A DNA stretch of 11,325 nucleotides from Tetmemena sp. SeJ-2015 (GCA_027382625.1 JAJKFJ010013968.1:1-11325), one strand, 5' to 3'. Shown: positions 1 through 9,147, numbered from the stretch's first letter. The notes: generated by a model from the sequence alone, not told the origin. Translations and numbers: made by a program.

Positions 1-778
1 TGCAAGTAACGCACTTGTAGTTATATTTACTTTCTACTCGTAAACTTCTATGTTATCGTGCTTCTTGTACCAACTCTTCTTCATGAAGGTGTTGTGTGTG
101 AACACAGCTTCGTCAGCACATACAAACATCACGCTATCCCTCTCACACCTGGGCAGTGTATATATATATTTCAGATTATTATAATAAAATGGCTTAGTGA
201 AGTCTATAACGCGCTTCACTCAATTCACAGTTTTTTACGTTATGCCATTTCAACGATAGATGTCTGCTCAGTCTACGGAGAGATCTTGAGATAAGGAAAC
301 TATATATGGAAGATCTTCTACTCCAAACTGAAGTGCGCTTAGTGGCGAAGAGTTTAAGGATCAATCAAATAATTGATGTGCAAATCTTGAAACTTAGAAG
401 TGCGATGAGGAACAGCTGCAACTCCTAACTTTCTAATCTGCAAAGCAACTTTCAAATGCGAGAGTATAGTGCGCGCTGGCACTCTAAACATTTTTGCGAT
501 GGAGTTGATGTTGAGAACTGGCTATTAAAGAGAATTAAGTGAAATAGAGGGTGATTTGAATATTTAAGATGAACCCTGACAAATAAGACTGTGTCTATCC
601 TATAATATAATTTTCTTTCATTTCTTTTTCTGGAAGCCTCCAGACTGAAGATCCTCGACTGACACGATTCTGAGTCAGCTTGATCAAATGCAAAAGGGTT
701 AGCTATCACTTCGATCAGCTTGCAAATAATTCCCTGAAGTCCTTTGGCAATCCTTTCATTATCTCTTCTGTAATCCAT
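1..778 (-). pseudogene. Decayed IS630/Tc1/mariner-type transposase, 5' part, runs off left edge
   Basis: This is the N-terminal and early catalytic part of a DDE transposase on the minus strand, read with TAA/TAG as Gln. Reading from 778 downward, coding-like segments lie in different frames: a start segment (MDYRRDNERIAKGL), a segment near 690-575 (SSVWRLPEKEMKEN), then a long helix-turn-helix region from about 575 to 280 (INSIAKMFRVPARTILSHLK, then INYLIDPQTLR). A shifted piece follows at about 290-230 (LRRLSRHLSLKWHNVK), and finally 219-1 with VMFVCADEAVFT, which looks like the first catalytic Asp block, followed by KKSWYKKHD. At least three frame changes are needed (near 690, 575 and 280-220), so I call it a relic rather than a spliced gene. 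The HTH plus DPQTLR arrangement recalls ciliate telomere-bearing-element (TBE) type transposases, but that subfamily assignment is from memory. The second Asp and the Glu would lie beyond the left edge. Confidence 0.72.
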
Positions 779-1084
779 TATTAGTCTGCTATTAAGTTTA
801 ATAAGATTTCTTAATTATTTACCTTTCTCGTTTGTCATCCTGATTCTGCCTTTGTTTGCCTTTAGCTTTGAGGATTTATATCATTGAGCTCATTGCAGAG
901 CTAAATAATTTAAGCATTGAAGTCTTCTTATCTGATAGGAGTTGACTCCTGATGTGAAGGATCTCTTCCTGCCGATCTCTCTATAAAATATCTTTATATC
1001 TAAGTGATAGATAGAAAAGATGTTTAAATTTTACATAAGTTAGCTGGGAGGTGCTTTCGGGATGAGGGATCTTCCACTTTTTTT

Positions 1085-1126
1085 ACTCTTATTAAGAGTT
1101 TATCTTTCCCTGAGTTTGAGCTCAGG
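1085..1126. repeat. Two adjacent small inverted repeats
   Basis: ACTCTT at 1085-1090 pairs with AAGAGT at 1094-1099 across 3 nt. CCTGAG at 1109-1114 pairs with CTCAGG at 1121-1126 across 6 nt. Both stems are perfect but only 6 bp long, so they may be chance. They sit about 200 bp upstream of the SecA-like start. Confidence 0.35.
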
Positions 1127-1201
1127 ATCTAGTTTTGCCCCAGAGAATTATCAAGTTAAGACCGTTTTCTTGCCACTTTGGCATGGTTTCCACAGTGATT
1201 T

Positions 1202-1274
1202 TTAATTAAGACGGCCTTAGTATTAATTAAGAAGGGTTCCTTATTAAATAAGAACAAGGCACTAATCAATTAAG
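1202..1274. repeat. Three AATTAAG repeats upstream of the SecA-like gene
   Basis: TTAATTAAG occurs at 1202-1210 and 1223-1231, and CAATTAAG at 1267-1274. A near-perfect inverted repeat (GTTCCTTATT against AAATAAGAAC, one base bulged) lies between at 1236-1255. The block ends about 34 bp before the ATG at 1308 and is a candidate promoter or 5' leader element. In such AT-rich DNA some of this may be chance. Confidence 0.35.
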
Positions 1275-1307
1275 CAATCTTATACTATTTAATAAGATTT
1301 TAAACAC

Positions 1308-4300
1308 ATGGAACCCGCCACCTTAATTCCAGACGATGAGAGCGCCCAGAAGAAAAGAATAATCCCTCTCCCTACAGAGGAGGAAGCTTCGAGGTCTCAG
1401 GATGGAGAGGAGAACCCTCCAGCCCAAGCTGAGGTAGACGATCAAGATCCAGCTACAGATGAGATGACCCTCCAAAAGTCGAAGCGCGGGAGGAAGAGCA
1501 GATACGAGGGCGCCGAGCACCCCGAGCTTATTGACCGTGCCAAGCTTATTTTGCCCTTGCACAACTACAATCTCGAGAAGGTCCTGGAGCTGGAGGAGTT
1601 CCTGCCCCTGAGAGGATCCAAGGACCTCACTCGCTTCGTGAGCAAGTTCATCCTCAACAAAACTCTCCAAGGCCACTCCAAGTCCGTGAAGGAGAAGTCG
1701 ATGAAGTCGATCCAGATCAACACAGACACCTTCAAAAATTAAGAAAGTGAAGAGCGCAATTTTAAGCAAGCCCCAGAAGATGATATTCTTCACGAGCAAC
1801 AACAAGAGCTCGCACCCATAACTGTCAATCAGGGAGCCAAGACCCAGTCTGAAATTACCTCCGTCTACATCAGAGAGTATATGACGATGAATCACATTAA
1901 CAGGCAAGAGCTCCTCCATCGCATTCTTCAGAGGAATAGCCAGAGCCTCATCGAGTTCTTGCAGCATCTCAAGTCGGCCTGCCCAGAGAACCTGTATCAA
2001 AATATGTTCAGGGCAATATACGAGCTCTGCCAGCAAGGGGGCCTCAGTCTCCAGATTAAGACGAGGCTCTTCGTTCAATCGCTGCTCTACTACAACTACG
2101 AGTCAATCGAGATAGATGAGGCGCTCCTCAAGAGTTCGATCTAGCTCCTTGCCTACAGACCTAACACCGAGCTCGCCCTTGGGCTAGCAAACTACATTTT
2201 CATCAACGAGCCGGACTGCCTTGGAAGGCTTGAGGATGACTTGCTGGGACTGGATCGGTCCAATATTGGAATCATTCCATTGATGATTGGCACTTTCCAA
2301 AGGTTCAAGGTCGACTCCTAGATCATCAAGCTTCTTCCCAACACCCTCCTGTCCCTCAACAAAGGCTTCATCCAGATGATCAAGGAGGATTCGGGTCTCA
2401 GGTTGATCAGAGATGTTCCCGTGAATGTGGTGGGAGACTTCATCAGCATCTGCGCTCTCAGCATCTCGTAGTCCTACCAAAAGCTGGACAACTTCATCAA
2501 GGCGATGAGCTTAATTTTTGCTGAAAAATGGGACTTCCTCGACTAGGAGGACTACTCCTACTTTATCTCTTTGCTTGCCTCAGAGCTTAAGGCTAGGAGC
2601 CCTCTTTGGATAGGGAAGCTGGATCAAATATCGGAACTCTCTTCCAATCTTGCCATGATACAGCAAGAGAAGGGACTCCGCAACAGAAAGGACATTATCT
2701 AAGATGCCTTAAAGGCTGACTTTAATAAAGTCAACAAGTTTCTAAATGTGCCTAATAAGTCCAGTGATCTGAGTAACGAGGATCAGCGAAGTATAGTGAA
2801 GAAGTTCCTGAAGGAAAATCCTGAGGATGAGAGAGTAATCAGCTTCTGCAAAGCTGAGCCACTCTCACTCTTTAAAAAGTACTCTTCGCTGGAATAGATT
2901 GAACAGTTGTTAGGCTTCAGTCTTTTGGCACTCTAGCGCTTCTGCATGAACTTTTTGCTGAGCAATGAGGATCGTTCCCTTTTTTTGAATTTCGGTATTG
3001 GCAACGGCAAAACGCTGCTCTGCTCTGTCTACGCGATGATACTGGCGATTAAGCAACAAAGCCCTATCTTTGTGATAGGAAAGAACGATCACTTAGTGCT
3101 GCGAGACCACAAGAACTTTGAACCATTAATTAGGAAACTTGGGCTTAACACCAATCTCTAGAACTATTCTTCTAAAGCAGGGGTATACTATTATTTATGC
3201 GAATCATTCTTGGTAGCTCGGAAGGAGGATGAGGAGTTCGGCAGGATCCTTTAAAGCTCAACGTTAATTCTTGACGAATATGATTGGATCATGTTTGATG
3301 GGTTACCACTAGATTTAGTCGAGATGCATAAAGTGCTTCGCAAGGCTAAACGCCTCGTCGGATTGACAGGCTCAACTTTATCTCAAAAGGAAGATTCTCT
3401 ACTCGAAGTTATCTACGAAGACAACGAGATTGTTTTTCCTCGTCTTAGCAGCATCATAGGAGAGAGAAAAATTTAGCTGAACGCTGAGGTAATCACCACA
3501 AGCCAACTGGATTTCCAAAAGAGAGCCTTCCAGCTAGCCTTCTAGCACTGCCGCCTCACGCCTGTAATCATTGTGGCTCAGAAGAATTACTGGACAATTG
3601 ACTGCTATTTTCGCAAGTTTACTCAGTTCCCCTATCAAGCCTTGATGAAGGTTAGAGGCATGCGATTCGAAGCTATTTTCGACGAACGATTCGCTCAGAA
3701 GAATGCTGAAGGAAAATATGGGGTCTATCTGCTGACCGAGAAGCAAGGCAGAGGTACTGATTTTAAAACGAGCTAGGAGATTGAGTTCAACGGGGGCCTT
3801 TGCCTCATCATCGCTGATATCTTCTCTGAGAGGTCAACGGAGCAAATAATAGGACGAACTGGACGCCTGGACAAGAGAGGCGTTTACAAACAGCTGATCT
3901 ATCAGTAAAACGCAACTTCAACTACAGAATAGATCATCGCTCTGGAGCAGAGGATCATGAGCAACAGCCTCCATTTCCTTCTTGGCCTCCTACAGTTCCA
4001 AGTGGAATTGATGAAGAGGAAGTAGGAAAAGGACCTTAAGAATAATGATATTCTGAAATTGACTAGGTCGGAGAATAGAAAGGCAAAGTAAGAAGCATAG
4101 ATGGAAGCTCCTGTCGAAGAGGAGTAGAAAGAAAAGTCAGCCACCTCTTTCAAAGATGATTTCATCAGAGAAGAGCTTTCCTCTGAAGATTAGGATGATC
4201 AAGAGTTCTCTTAGAAGAGTGAGAGTGATGCCAGCTTGGAGAAAGAACATAATGAGGAGTAGCTGTAAGAGGCCTCCTCAATCAAACAGTGCGTCCTAAG

Positions 4301-4679
4301 AACTTTAGATGTATCTCAAGAGCCTAGCGAGCATCATTAACCTCGGCAATAGGGATCTGAAGAGCTTTCCTCGAAAGAGACGCCACTAAAGCGCGAAAGC
4401 AAGCGCCTCTTGAAGTAAAAGGAGAAATTCATCAAGGCTAAGCTAAAGGCAGTGGAGAGCATTATCAGAGAGGAGAACCTGAGAGTCAAAATCGAGCATT
4501 CAGCCAAAGCAGAGGTATTAAATGCTTAAGATGGGAATGAATCCGACGGAATGCAGAGCTCTCATAAAAAGAGATATCATGCGAGAGGTAATCGTAAAAG
4601 AACTACTTTGCAGAGGAAGTTGAGTTCTTACTCTCTCATCGGAGATCAAGGAGCCAAAAATGTCGACGTGGAGTAATGA
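1308..4679 (+). CDS. SecA-like DEAD-type ATPase/helicase, 1,123 aa
   Basis: One frame from ATG 1308 to TGA 4677-4679 has no internal TGA; TAA and TAG within it are read as Gln. The motor resembles SecA: a Q-motif-like LLALQRF, Walker A GIGNGKT (residues 563-569), Walker B/DEAD-like LILDEYDW (D656-D659; SecA typically DEVD), LTGS (686-689; SecA TGTA), QGRGTDFK (R815-D818; SecA RGTDI) and EQIIGRTGRLDKRG with arginine fingers R850 and R853. The first 150 residues are acidic and low in complexity, with a basic, NLS-like KSKRGRKSR at 57-65. Residues 150-540 look helical and are unassigned. After about 880 comes a charged, Gln-rich tail. I saw no convincing SecA preprotein-binding domain or C-terminal zinc site, so export is unlikely and the role is unknown; nucleic-acid or protein remodelling is inference. 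An in-frame extension to ATG 1062 or 1020 is open, but the compositional change favours 1308. Its 3' end converges on the minus-strand gene. Confidence 0.86.
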
Positions 4680-4778
4680 AGCTTGATCTTTTTTTAATTA
4701 ATTTTTAAAGTCTTTAAGATTAGCTTAATTTAAAGGTGGCAAGAGTGGAGGCCTCTCTGATTAATCGAGTGGACGAAC
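4680..4778. other. Convergent intergenic spacer
   Basis: This 99-bp AT-rich gap separates the stop codons of two genes facing each other. It contains a T7 run followed by TTAATTAA. It probably carries both 3' ends and polyadenylation signals, but no specific signal is recognisable. Confidence 0.5.
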
Positions 4779-5603
4779 TCACGACATCCTCTCAAGAGGC
4801 TCGTCCCTCACGATTGAGAGTACGTTGCCGTTATCGTCGATGATGCCGCTGTCGTGAAGTTGATGCATCAATCCCTTGTAGTGAGCCATCTCCTGGAGTT
4901 GCTCCTGCATCATGCCGAACTCCTCACGTATGCGCTTGTTCTCTGACAAGTACTTTTGTTTTGAGCCTCTAAACTCCTTCTCCTCTTCTTTGACATCCTC
5001 AAGGTCAGTAGTCTTTCTTTTCCGAGCCACGCCTTGCTTGATCAGATGGGCAGATCTTCCTTTATGCACTACGAAGCCCTTAAGAATCGAGAGACTTACC
5101 GCTGAAGTTAACTGATCGCTTGAGAGCTTCTGCAAACTCGGGCCTCATATGGACGAGGAGACTCTAGGAGGCATCAAGCCTATCTCTTCGTTTGACTTTG
5201 GCTAGCTGGATCATCTCATTAACGCCATCAGTGTCCAAGGTTAGCAATATATCGCAGATTCACTGCTTATCCAGATGCAGCCAGTCGCACTGATCAGGCA
5301 GATAACGCAGAATAGATGGCTTTTATTTGGCGTGATCGAGAAAGTCCTCCGCAGTGAGACCCTCGATCTGAGGGACGGCGGCTATGATAATGTCTGCTCT
5401 CTTTAAGTGCTGCAATCTTTAAACCACAAGGAGATTACCTCTTTTGAACCATCAATTATGCTTCGAAGGAAGTAGATGTTGCAGCAGCCAATCTTAGGTA
5501 GATAGGCTCCGCAATCCTAGACGATGAAGTTGTATAGCTCTTTCTTGCTACCGATCTTCTGCTGCACCTCATGCACATTTACTTTCGCTAGTCGGGATTC
5601 CAT
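4779..5603 (-). CDS. Unrecognised ~250-aa protein with basic patch and coiled-coil C-terminus, two short introns
   Basis: The gene reads from ATG 5603 down to TGA 4781-4779. Removing a 29-nt intron (5438-5410) and a 31-nt intron (5099-5069), both GT...AG, joins three coding segments. The first reads MESRLAKVNVHEVQQKIG and then YLPKIGCCNIYFLRSIIDG. The second has VPQIEGLTAEDFLDHAK, YLPDQCDWLHLDKQ and MIQLAKVKRRDRLD. The third has HLIKQGVARKRKTTDLEDVK, followed by a Glu/Lys/Gln-rich heptad-like stretch and a short hydrophobic end (IIDDNGNVLSIV). One in-frame TGA (5262-5260) interrupts exon 2 after LHLDKQ. No GT...AG intron I can find removes it in frame, so it is either a nonsense mutation or a decoded codon. 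I do not recognise the family. The compact N-terminal part followed by a basic patch and coiled coil would suit a DNA-binding or oligomerising partner protein, which is inference. It is divergent from the transposase (184 bp between the starts). Confidence 0.62.
5069..5099 (-). other. Probable 31-nt intron
   Basis: On the minus strand the stretch starts GTAAGT and ends CGTAG. Removing it joins the upstream frame (KRSVNFS) to the downstream frame (VHKGRSAHLIKQG), which are otherwise out of register. The donor is a perfect consensus. A nearer TTAAG acceptor gives the wrong frame. Confidence 0.6.
5260..5262 (-). other. In-frame TGA inside the unrecognised gene
   Basis: The minus-strand codons read CTG GAT AAG CAG TGA ATC TGC GAT, and coding-like sequence continues for more than 50 codons on both sides. 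Under the code used here TGA should stop, so the gene is either broken or read through. Tryptophan would fit the context. Confidence 0.6.
5410..5438 (-). other. Probable 29-nt intron
   Basis: On the minus strand it begins GTAATC and ends ATTGCAG. Removing it joins SIIDGSKE to HLKRADIIIAAVPQ in frame. Without it the reading frame passes into an unconvincing frame. The size matches the other intron of the gene. Confidence 0.55.
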
Positions 5604-5787
5604 TGTGTGATCAATGTGCCAACAAAAAACTTCTTTAGAGTAGGTAATTCGCGGTTCTCTTATTTTAATAATTATAAGATCTTCCTATCCTTATAATTAA
5701 ATAAAGAAGGCTCCTAGGAGTTAATTAAATTTTCAATTCTCTATAGAAGAATCATTCTTGAAAGATTTGAACAAGTTTCCTGACAAA
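5604..5787. promoter_or_regulatory. Divergent promoter region with palindromes
   Basis: The 184 bp between two divergent ATGs is AT-rich. It holds a perfect 10-bp inverted repeat, TAATTATAAG (5669-5678) and CTTATAATTA (5690-5699), separated by 11 nt. A perfect palindrome CTCCTAGGAG (5711-5720) follows, abutting TTAATTAA (5721-5728). Such symmetry would suit a dimeric DNA-binding protein or a transposase site. No experimental promoter motif is known to me for this organism. Confidence 0.5.
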
Positions 5788-7437
5788 ATGGAATCATCAA
5801 CGAGTCATTAATACCGCCAGACCTACATAACAAATTTCTTTGTTAATGAGCGACAAAGACCTGCTAGCTTTAGGGAATAAGAAGCTGATAGTAGTTCAGG
5901 ATAGGAAGAAACTTTTTAAGAATCATACCCCAAATTTTAAAGCCGGACCACTGGAGTGTTCATCCCAGGTGTTGGATAGGAAGGACATCCAAAGATTTTC
6001 ACTATAACGGCTCAGATTGTGGAAAGTGAAATGGCCGAGCTCGAGGAGTTGTTGGATCATTCATCTTTTTCTTGGAAAGTCTTAGATCCAAAGGAGCAAT
6101 GTCTCTCTAGGCACCGGGATTAGGATAATTTGAAATGGCTCCCTGATGAACTTAGGCTAGATTCGATTGTAGAGTCCTCTCTAATGCATATTGAAGTGTA
6201 GAAGCCAGAGAATGGGGATCTCATGAAAAGCGAAGAAGACATAATTAATCTTCGCAAAAGCCTTAAACATTACTTGAAATCAGGAATCGAGCCCTCTCAA
6301 AGTTTGGAAGGCCATTTTAGAAATTTAATGAGTGAGAGTATACCTTTGGAGTCTGCCATTGATAAAAAAGACATAGCTTGCTTGAAATATGCTCTTAAAA
6401 AAGCTTAAGAAGAGCATATAAGGACTCTGTACTTTGAATTCAAGTGCCCAATCACGAGCATTATGAAAAGATTGAAATATTCAAAGTATGCAGTCAGAAA
6501 GATTTTATAGTGCCCTGATGGCAAGCAAAATTACTGTTTTCAGAAGAAGCGATCTATTTCTTCAAAGCTGTCGAAATATGGTGAGCAACTCCTTTCAAAT
6601 CATCTTCTTGATAACACTTGAGTAAATACTCTAGCAACAGCAAAGCTTATGCTGAGGAATGAGGCTAAGGTAGACCTGAGCTAATCGAGGTTGAGTAATA
6701 TTGCTCGCAATAAACTGAAGCTTTCCTTTAAATAGATTTACAATTCAGACTAGAGAGCAAATAAAAACTCATCGCTTGCTTAGAGATAGTGGGCTGCATA
6801 TAACTATATTGATCTCCTTAAAACTTCTACTAATATTATAAATGTTGATGAAAGCAGCCTTCAAATGATTAATTCAATGAAGAGAGGCTGGTCATTGAGA
6901 GGTAGGAAGCGATATTCATTAAGCATGTCTCGCATTCTGGCGGTGAACATAATTGCAGGTGTAAGCTCCAATGGAGAGGCCTATTTTATGCTAAATCAAG
7001 GCAGGAACAATAGCCTAACTCTACTTTATTTTATTATTCAAGTATCTAAAATACTTGAGAAGGAAGACCCATCTTGGAGATAGAAGACTATGTTTTTACT
7101 AGATAATGCCTCATATCACAGATCAAAGTATCTTACTTAGGGAGCACAACGACTAAAGCTTCCCTTGGCCTATCTTGGGCCCTACCAATTTGATCTAGCT
7201 CCAGTTGAAATGACATTCGCATTTGTTAAGGAGAAGCTATCTAAATTTAAGGTTCTGTCTATGATGCACCAGGGAAGCTCATCAAAATATAAAGGGCTAG
7301 AGGGCAATAAAATCGAGAAACTTCTACTAGAGATAAAGTTTCTATTGGATGGCTGCAATTTTTAATGGGTCGGTCGATCATTCAAGAGCAAGCTTGAAAA
7401 AGTAGTATCATTCTTAAATTGCGAGAAAATATGTTGA
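5788..7437 (+). CDS. DD34E transposase (IS630/Tc1/mariner superfamily), long N-terminus, one in-frame TGA
   Basis: ATG 5788 is the first ATG after an in-frame TGA at 5608-5610, and the frame ends at TGA 7435-7437 (549 codons, TAA/TAG as Gln). The catalytic triad is complete: D354 in IINVDESSL, D439 in FLLDNASYH and E474 in FDLAPVEMTF, with 34 residues between D439 and E474, the Tc1 signature. A glycine-rich turn (RGWSLRGRK) follows the first Asp, as is usual in the family. Residues about 205-330 look like the paired helix-turn-helix region (TSIMKRLKYSKYAVRKIL, then DLSQSRLSNIARNKLKL). The first 200 residues are acidic and unlike a standard Tc1 transposase, which is about 340 residues long. 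The enzyme would cut and rejoin DNA at its element's ends. An in-frame TGA at 6619-6621 (codon 278) lies in the HTH region. A candidate intron could remove it; otherwise the gene is broken. I found no terminal inverted repeats by eye. Confidence 0.82.
6581..6640 (+). other. Possible intron removing the in-frame TGA of the transposase
   Basis: GTGAG at 6581 followed by CTAG ending at 6634 (54 nt) or CAACAG ending at 6640 (60 nt) keeps the reading frame and removes the TGA at 6619. Against it, the removed residues (EQLLSNHLLDN) look like genuine HTH sequence and the length differs from the roughly 30-nt introns nearby. Confidence 0.3.
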
Positions 7438-7572
7438 GTTTGTATCTTGTGGATTACATCTCGCATTAATTTTCCTTTTTGCTTCTTAATATTTATTTAT
7501 TTTTCATCTAAACCGAGATTATCTAGAATTTAAATTTTCTTCTACTCTTTTATTTATCTTTTCCCTTCTGGC

Positions 7573-7589
7573 ATATTACTTAGTAATAT
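7573..7589. repeat. Small palindrome downstream of the transposase
   Basis: ATATTACT (7573-7580) and AGTAATAT (7582-7589) are perfect inverted copies around one central T. It lies 136 bp past the transposase stop. A role in the element end or 3' processing is speculative. Confidence 0.35.
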
Positions 7590-7784
7590 TTGAACAATAA
7601 AAAACCAACTTTGAAGTTTTAATCACAAAATGAGAGATTTAGTTGCTTGATGCAGGTCTTTTTTTTTTGCTTAGTACTTTTTTGATTATTTCTTTAATCT
7701 CTAATTCAATTATAAATTTGGTCATTGTATCAAGTCAGACTCAGATAATTCAGCTTTTAAGCAGTTAATAAATCTCTTAGAGTT

Positions 7785-7806
7785 GTTCTTTAGAGTTCTA
7801 AAGAAC
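7785..7806. repeat. Perfect 9-bp stem, 4-nt loop hairpin
   Basis: GTTCTTTAG (7785-7793) pairs with CTAAAGAAC (7798-7806) across AGTT. It is one of the longer perfect tight hairpins in the T-rich spacer. No U-run or gene end is clearly attached to it. Confidence 0.4.
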
Positions 7807-8305
7807 GAACAATTTATCTTGAGCTCATTATTTGCTCACTTTGCTTTCACTACTTTTCATTTGATATGAGTTTCTTTTTTGTTAGTTGAATTGAACCATT
7901 TTTGCTCTTTTTGTGAATGATTTTTTAATAGCAAAAGTCTTGAAATTTTCTCTAAAAATGTCTTTCCTTGATCTTGCGAAGTTATTGAGAGCTTCTATTT
8001 TGAACTATTTCTAGCAAATCTTAAATTATGTCACCTTTTATCTCCTTTTGAAATACGATCTATATCTATTTTTATTAGCGTAAGTGAGCAAAAATTTATG
8101 AAGAGTCTTTTTTATGCTTATTTAATTCTTCAAATAGAGTACTTTTGTATCTCAAGTAGATCTTTCTTTTTAAAGTTTTTTTTCCTCCAAATATTTTAAA
8201 TCATCTCTTAAGAAAAGTAGAAGTTGAGAATCAGAAGATAACTTGGTCACTATTCTCTAAAATTTGTCCTAAATTTGATTTGTCAAAGTTTAGTCTCTCC
8301 CTTTT

Positions 8306-8323
8306 CATTCAAATTTTTGAATG
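8306..8323. repeat. Perfect 8-bp inverted repeat with 2-nt spacer
   Basis: CATTCAAA (8306-8313) and TTTGAATG (8316-8323) are exact inverted copies separated by TT. It is embedded in AT-rich spacer and may be chance. Confidence 0.3.
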
Positions 8324-8783
8324 CTGTGAAAGAAGTGTTTCTCCAAAGTTGTAAAGTTGACTAAAACTAATCTAAGGTGAGTGAAATTTCTACTTCTTCA
8401 TTTTCTTGGTGGATTTTAATCAATTTTAAAATCGTCAAAACTACATCCTTAATGAAATTGATCTAGTTTCATCAGAACGGAGCGTATCTAAAAGGGAGAA
8501 GTATCTATCGAGCTAATCTGAAAAGATAGAGGCACACGGCAATTTTTCAGAAGCAAGCTTCGATACACGCCGATTATCTCATATCTTTCAGAGTGTTGGT
8601 TTGAGTTTGATCTTGGATTTGGAATTGCTTGAGTTTTTCTATTCTTTATGTAGAGGTAGACCTTGGCTATTTATGTCATTTCATATTTGTTAGCTTTTAG
8701 TTGCTTTCTTTGCTTAGTGCTTCCTAAAGTTTGATTTTATTTTCCCTCGAATATGCTGATAAAAATTTCTTTTCAAATTTTCC

Positions 8784-8814
8784 CTAAAAATATTTAACAA
8801 AGAAAAAGACTTAC
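8784..8814 (-). other. Intron-like 31-nt stretch on the minus strand
   Basis: On the minus strand it reads GTAAGTCTTTTTC, then a T-rich tract ending TTTTTAG. Its length equals that of the intron at 5069-5099. Flanking reading frames are open, but the exons are AT-rich and unconvincing, so this may be a mimic. Confidence 0.25.
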
Positions 8815-9147
8815 CTCTATCTTTATTGCTAAAAATTATGATTTTGCATTTTCATCTTAAATTTGATAAATTTGATAGAGCCTCCACCAAAATGTTTTCT
8901 TCAAAAATATTATTATAATTTTTATATTAATTCATCTTATTAGAGTAAACTCATAGTTATAAAGTGATTAAATATTTATTTCATTAGACCAATTGATAAA
9001 AGCTAATATTAAAATTAAATAAATTATAATTTATAAAGCAAAGTACTTTGATTTTTAAATTAATTCTAAAAGCCAGAAGTAAAACTCAAGCAACTAAGAA
9101 ATCTATTGAACTGTTCTGGCAGACTGTTCAAATTCTTCCCTCATGAG

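Larger units (their letters stand above)
779..1307. other. AT-rich spacer and probable promoter of the SecA-like gene
   Basis: I see no recognisable gene here. The stretch holds a TATA-like tract (ctataaaata, about 981-990), two small perfect hairpins (1085-1099 and 1109-1126) and a cluster of AATTAAG repeats just before the SecA-like start. On the plus strand the frame of the SecA-like gene stays free of TGA back to about 1008, so a longer N-terminus cannot be excluded. Composition changes sharply at 1308, which argues that most of this stretch is 5' flank. Confidence 0.5.

Noticed and set aside
58..294. Plus-strand frame at the left edge
   Set aside because: It is antisense to the transposase relic, whose minus-strand catalytic block is recognisable.
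452..778. Minus-strand frame taken as one complete small gene
   Set aside because: Only its first part looks coding. Better helix-turn-helix sequence lies in the neighbouring frames, so it is part of the decayed transposase.
1323..2078. Long minus-strand open frame opposite the SecA-like gene
   Set aside because: It is a shadow of the plus-strand gene. It is leucine-rich, has no domain, and the plus frame has clear motor motifs and continues for 1,123 codons.
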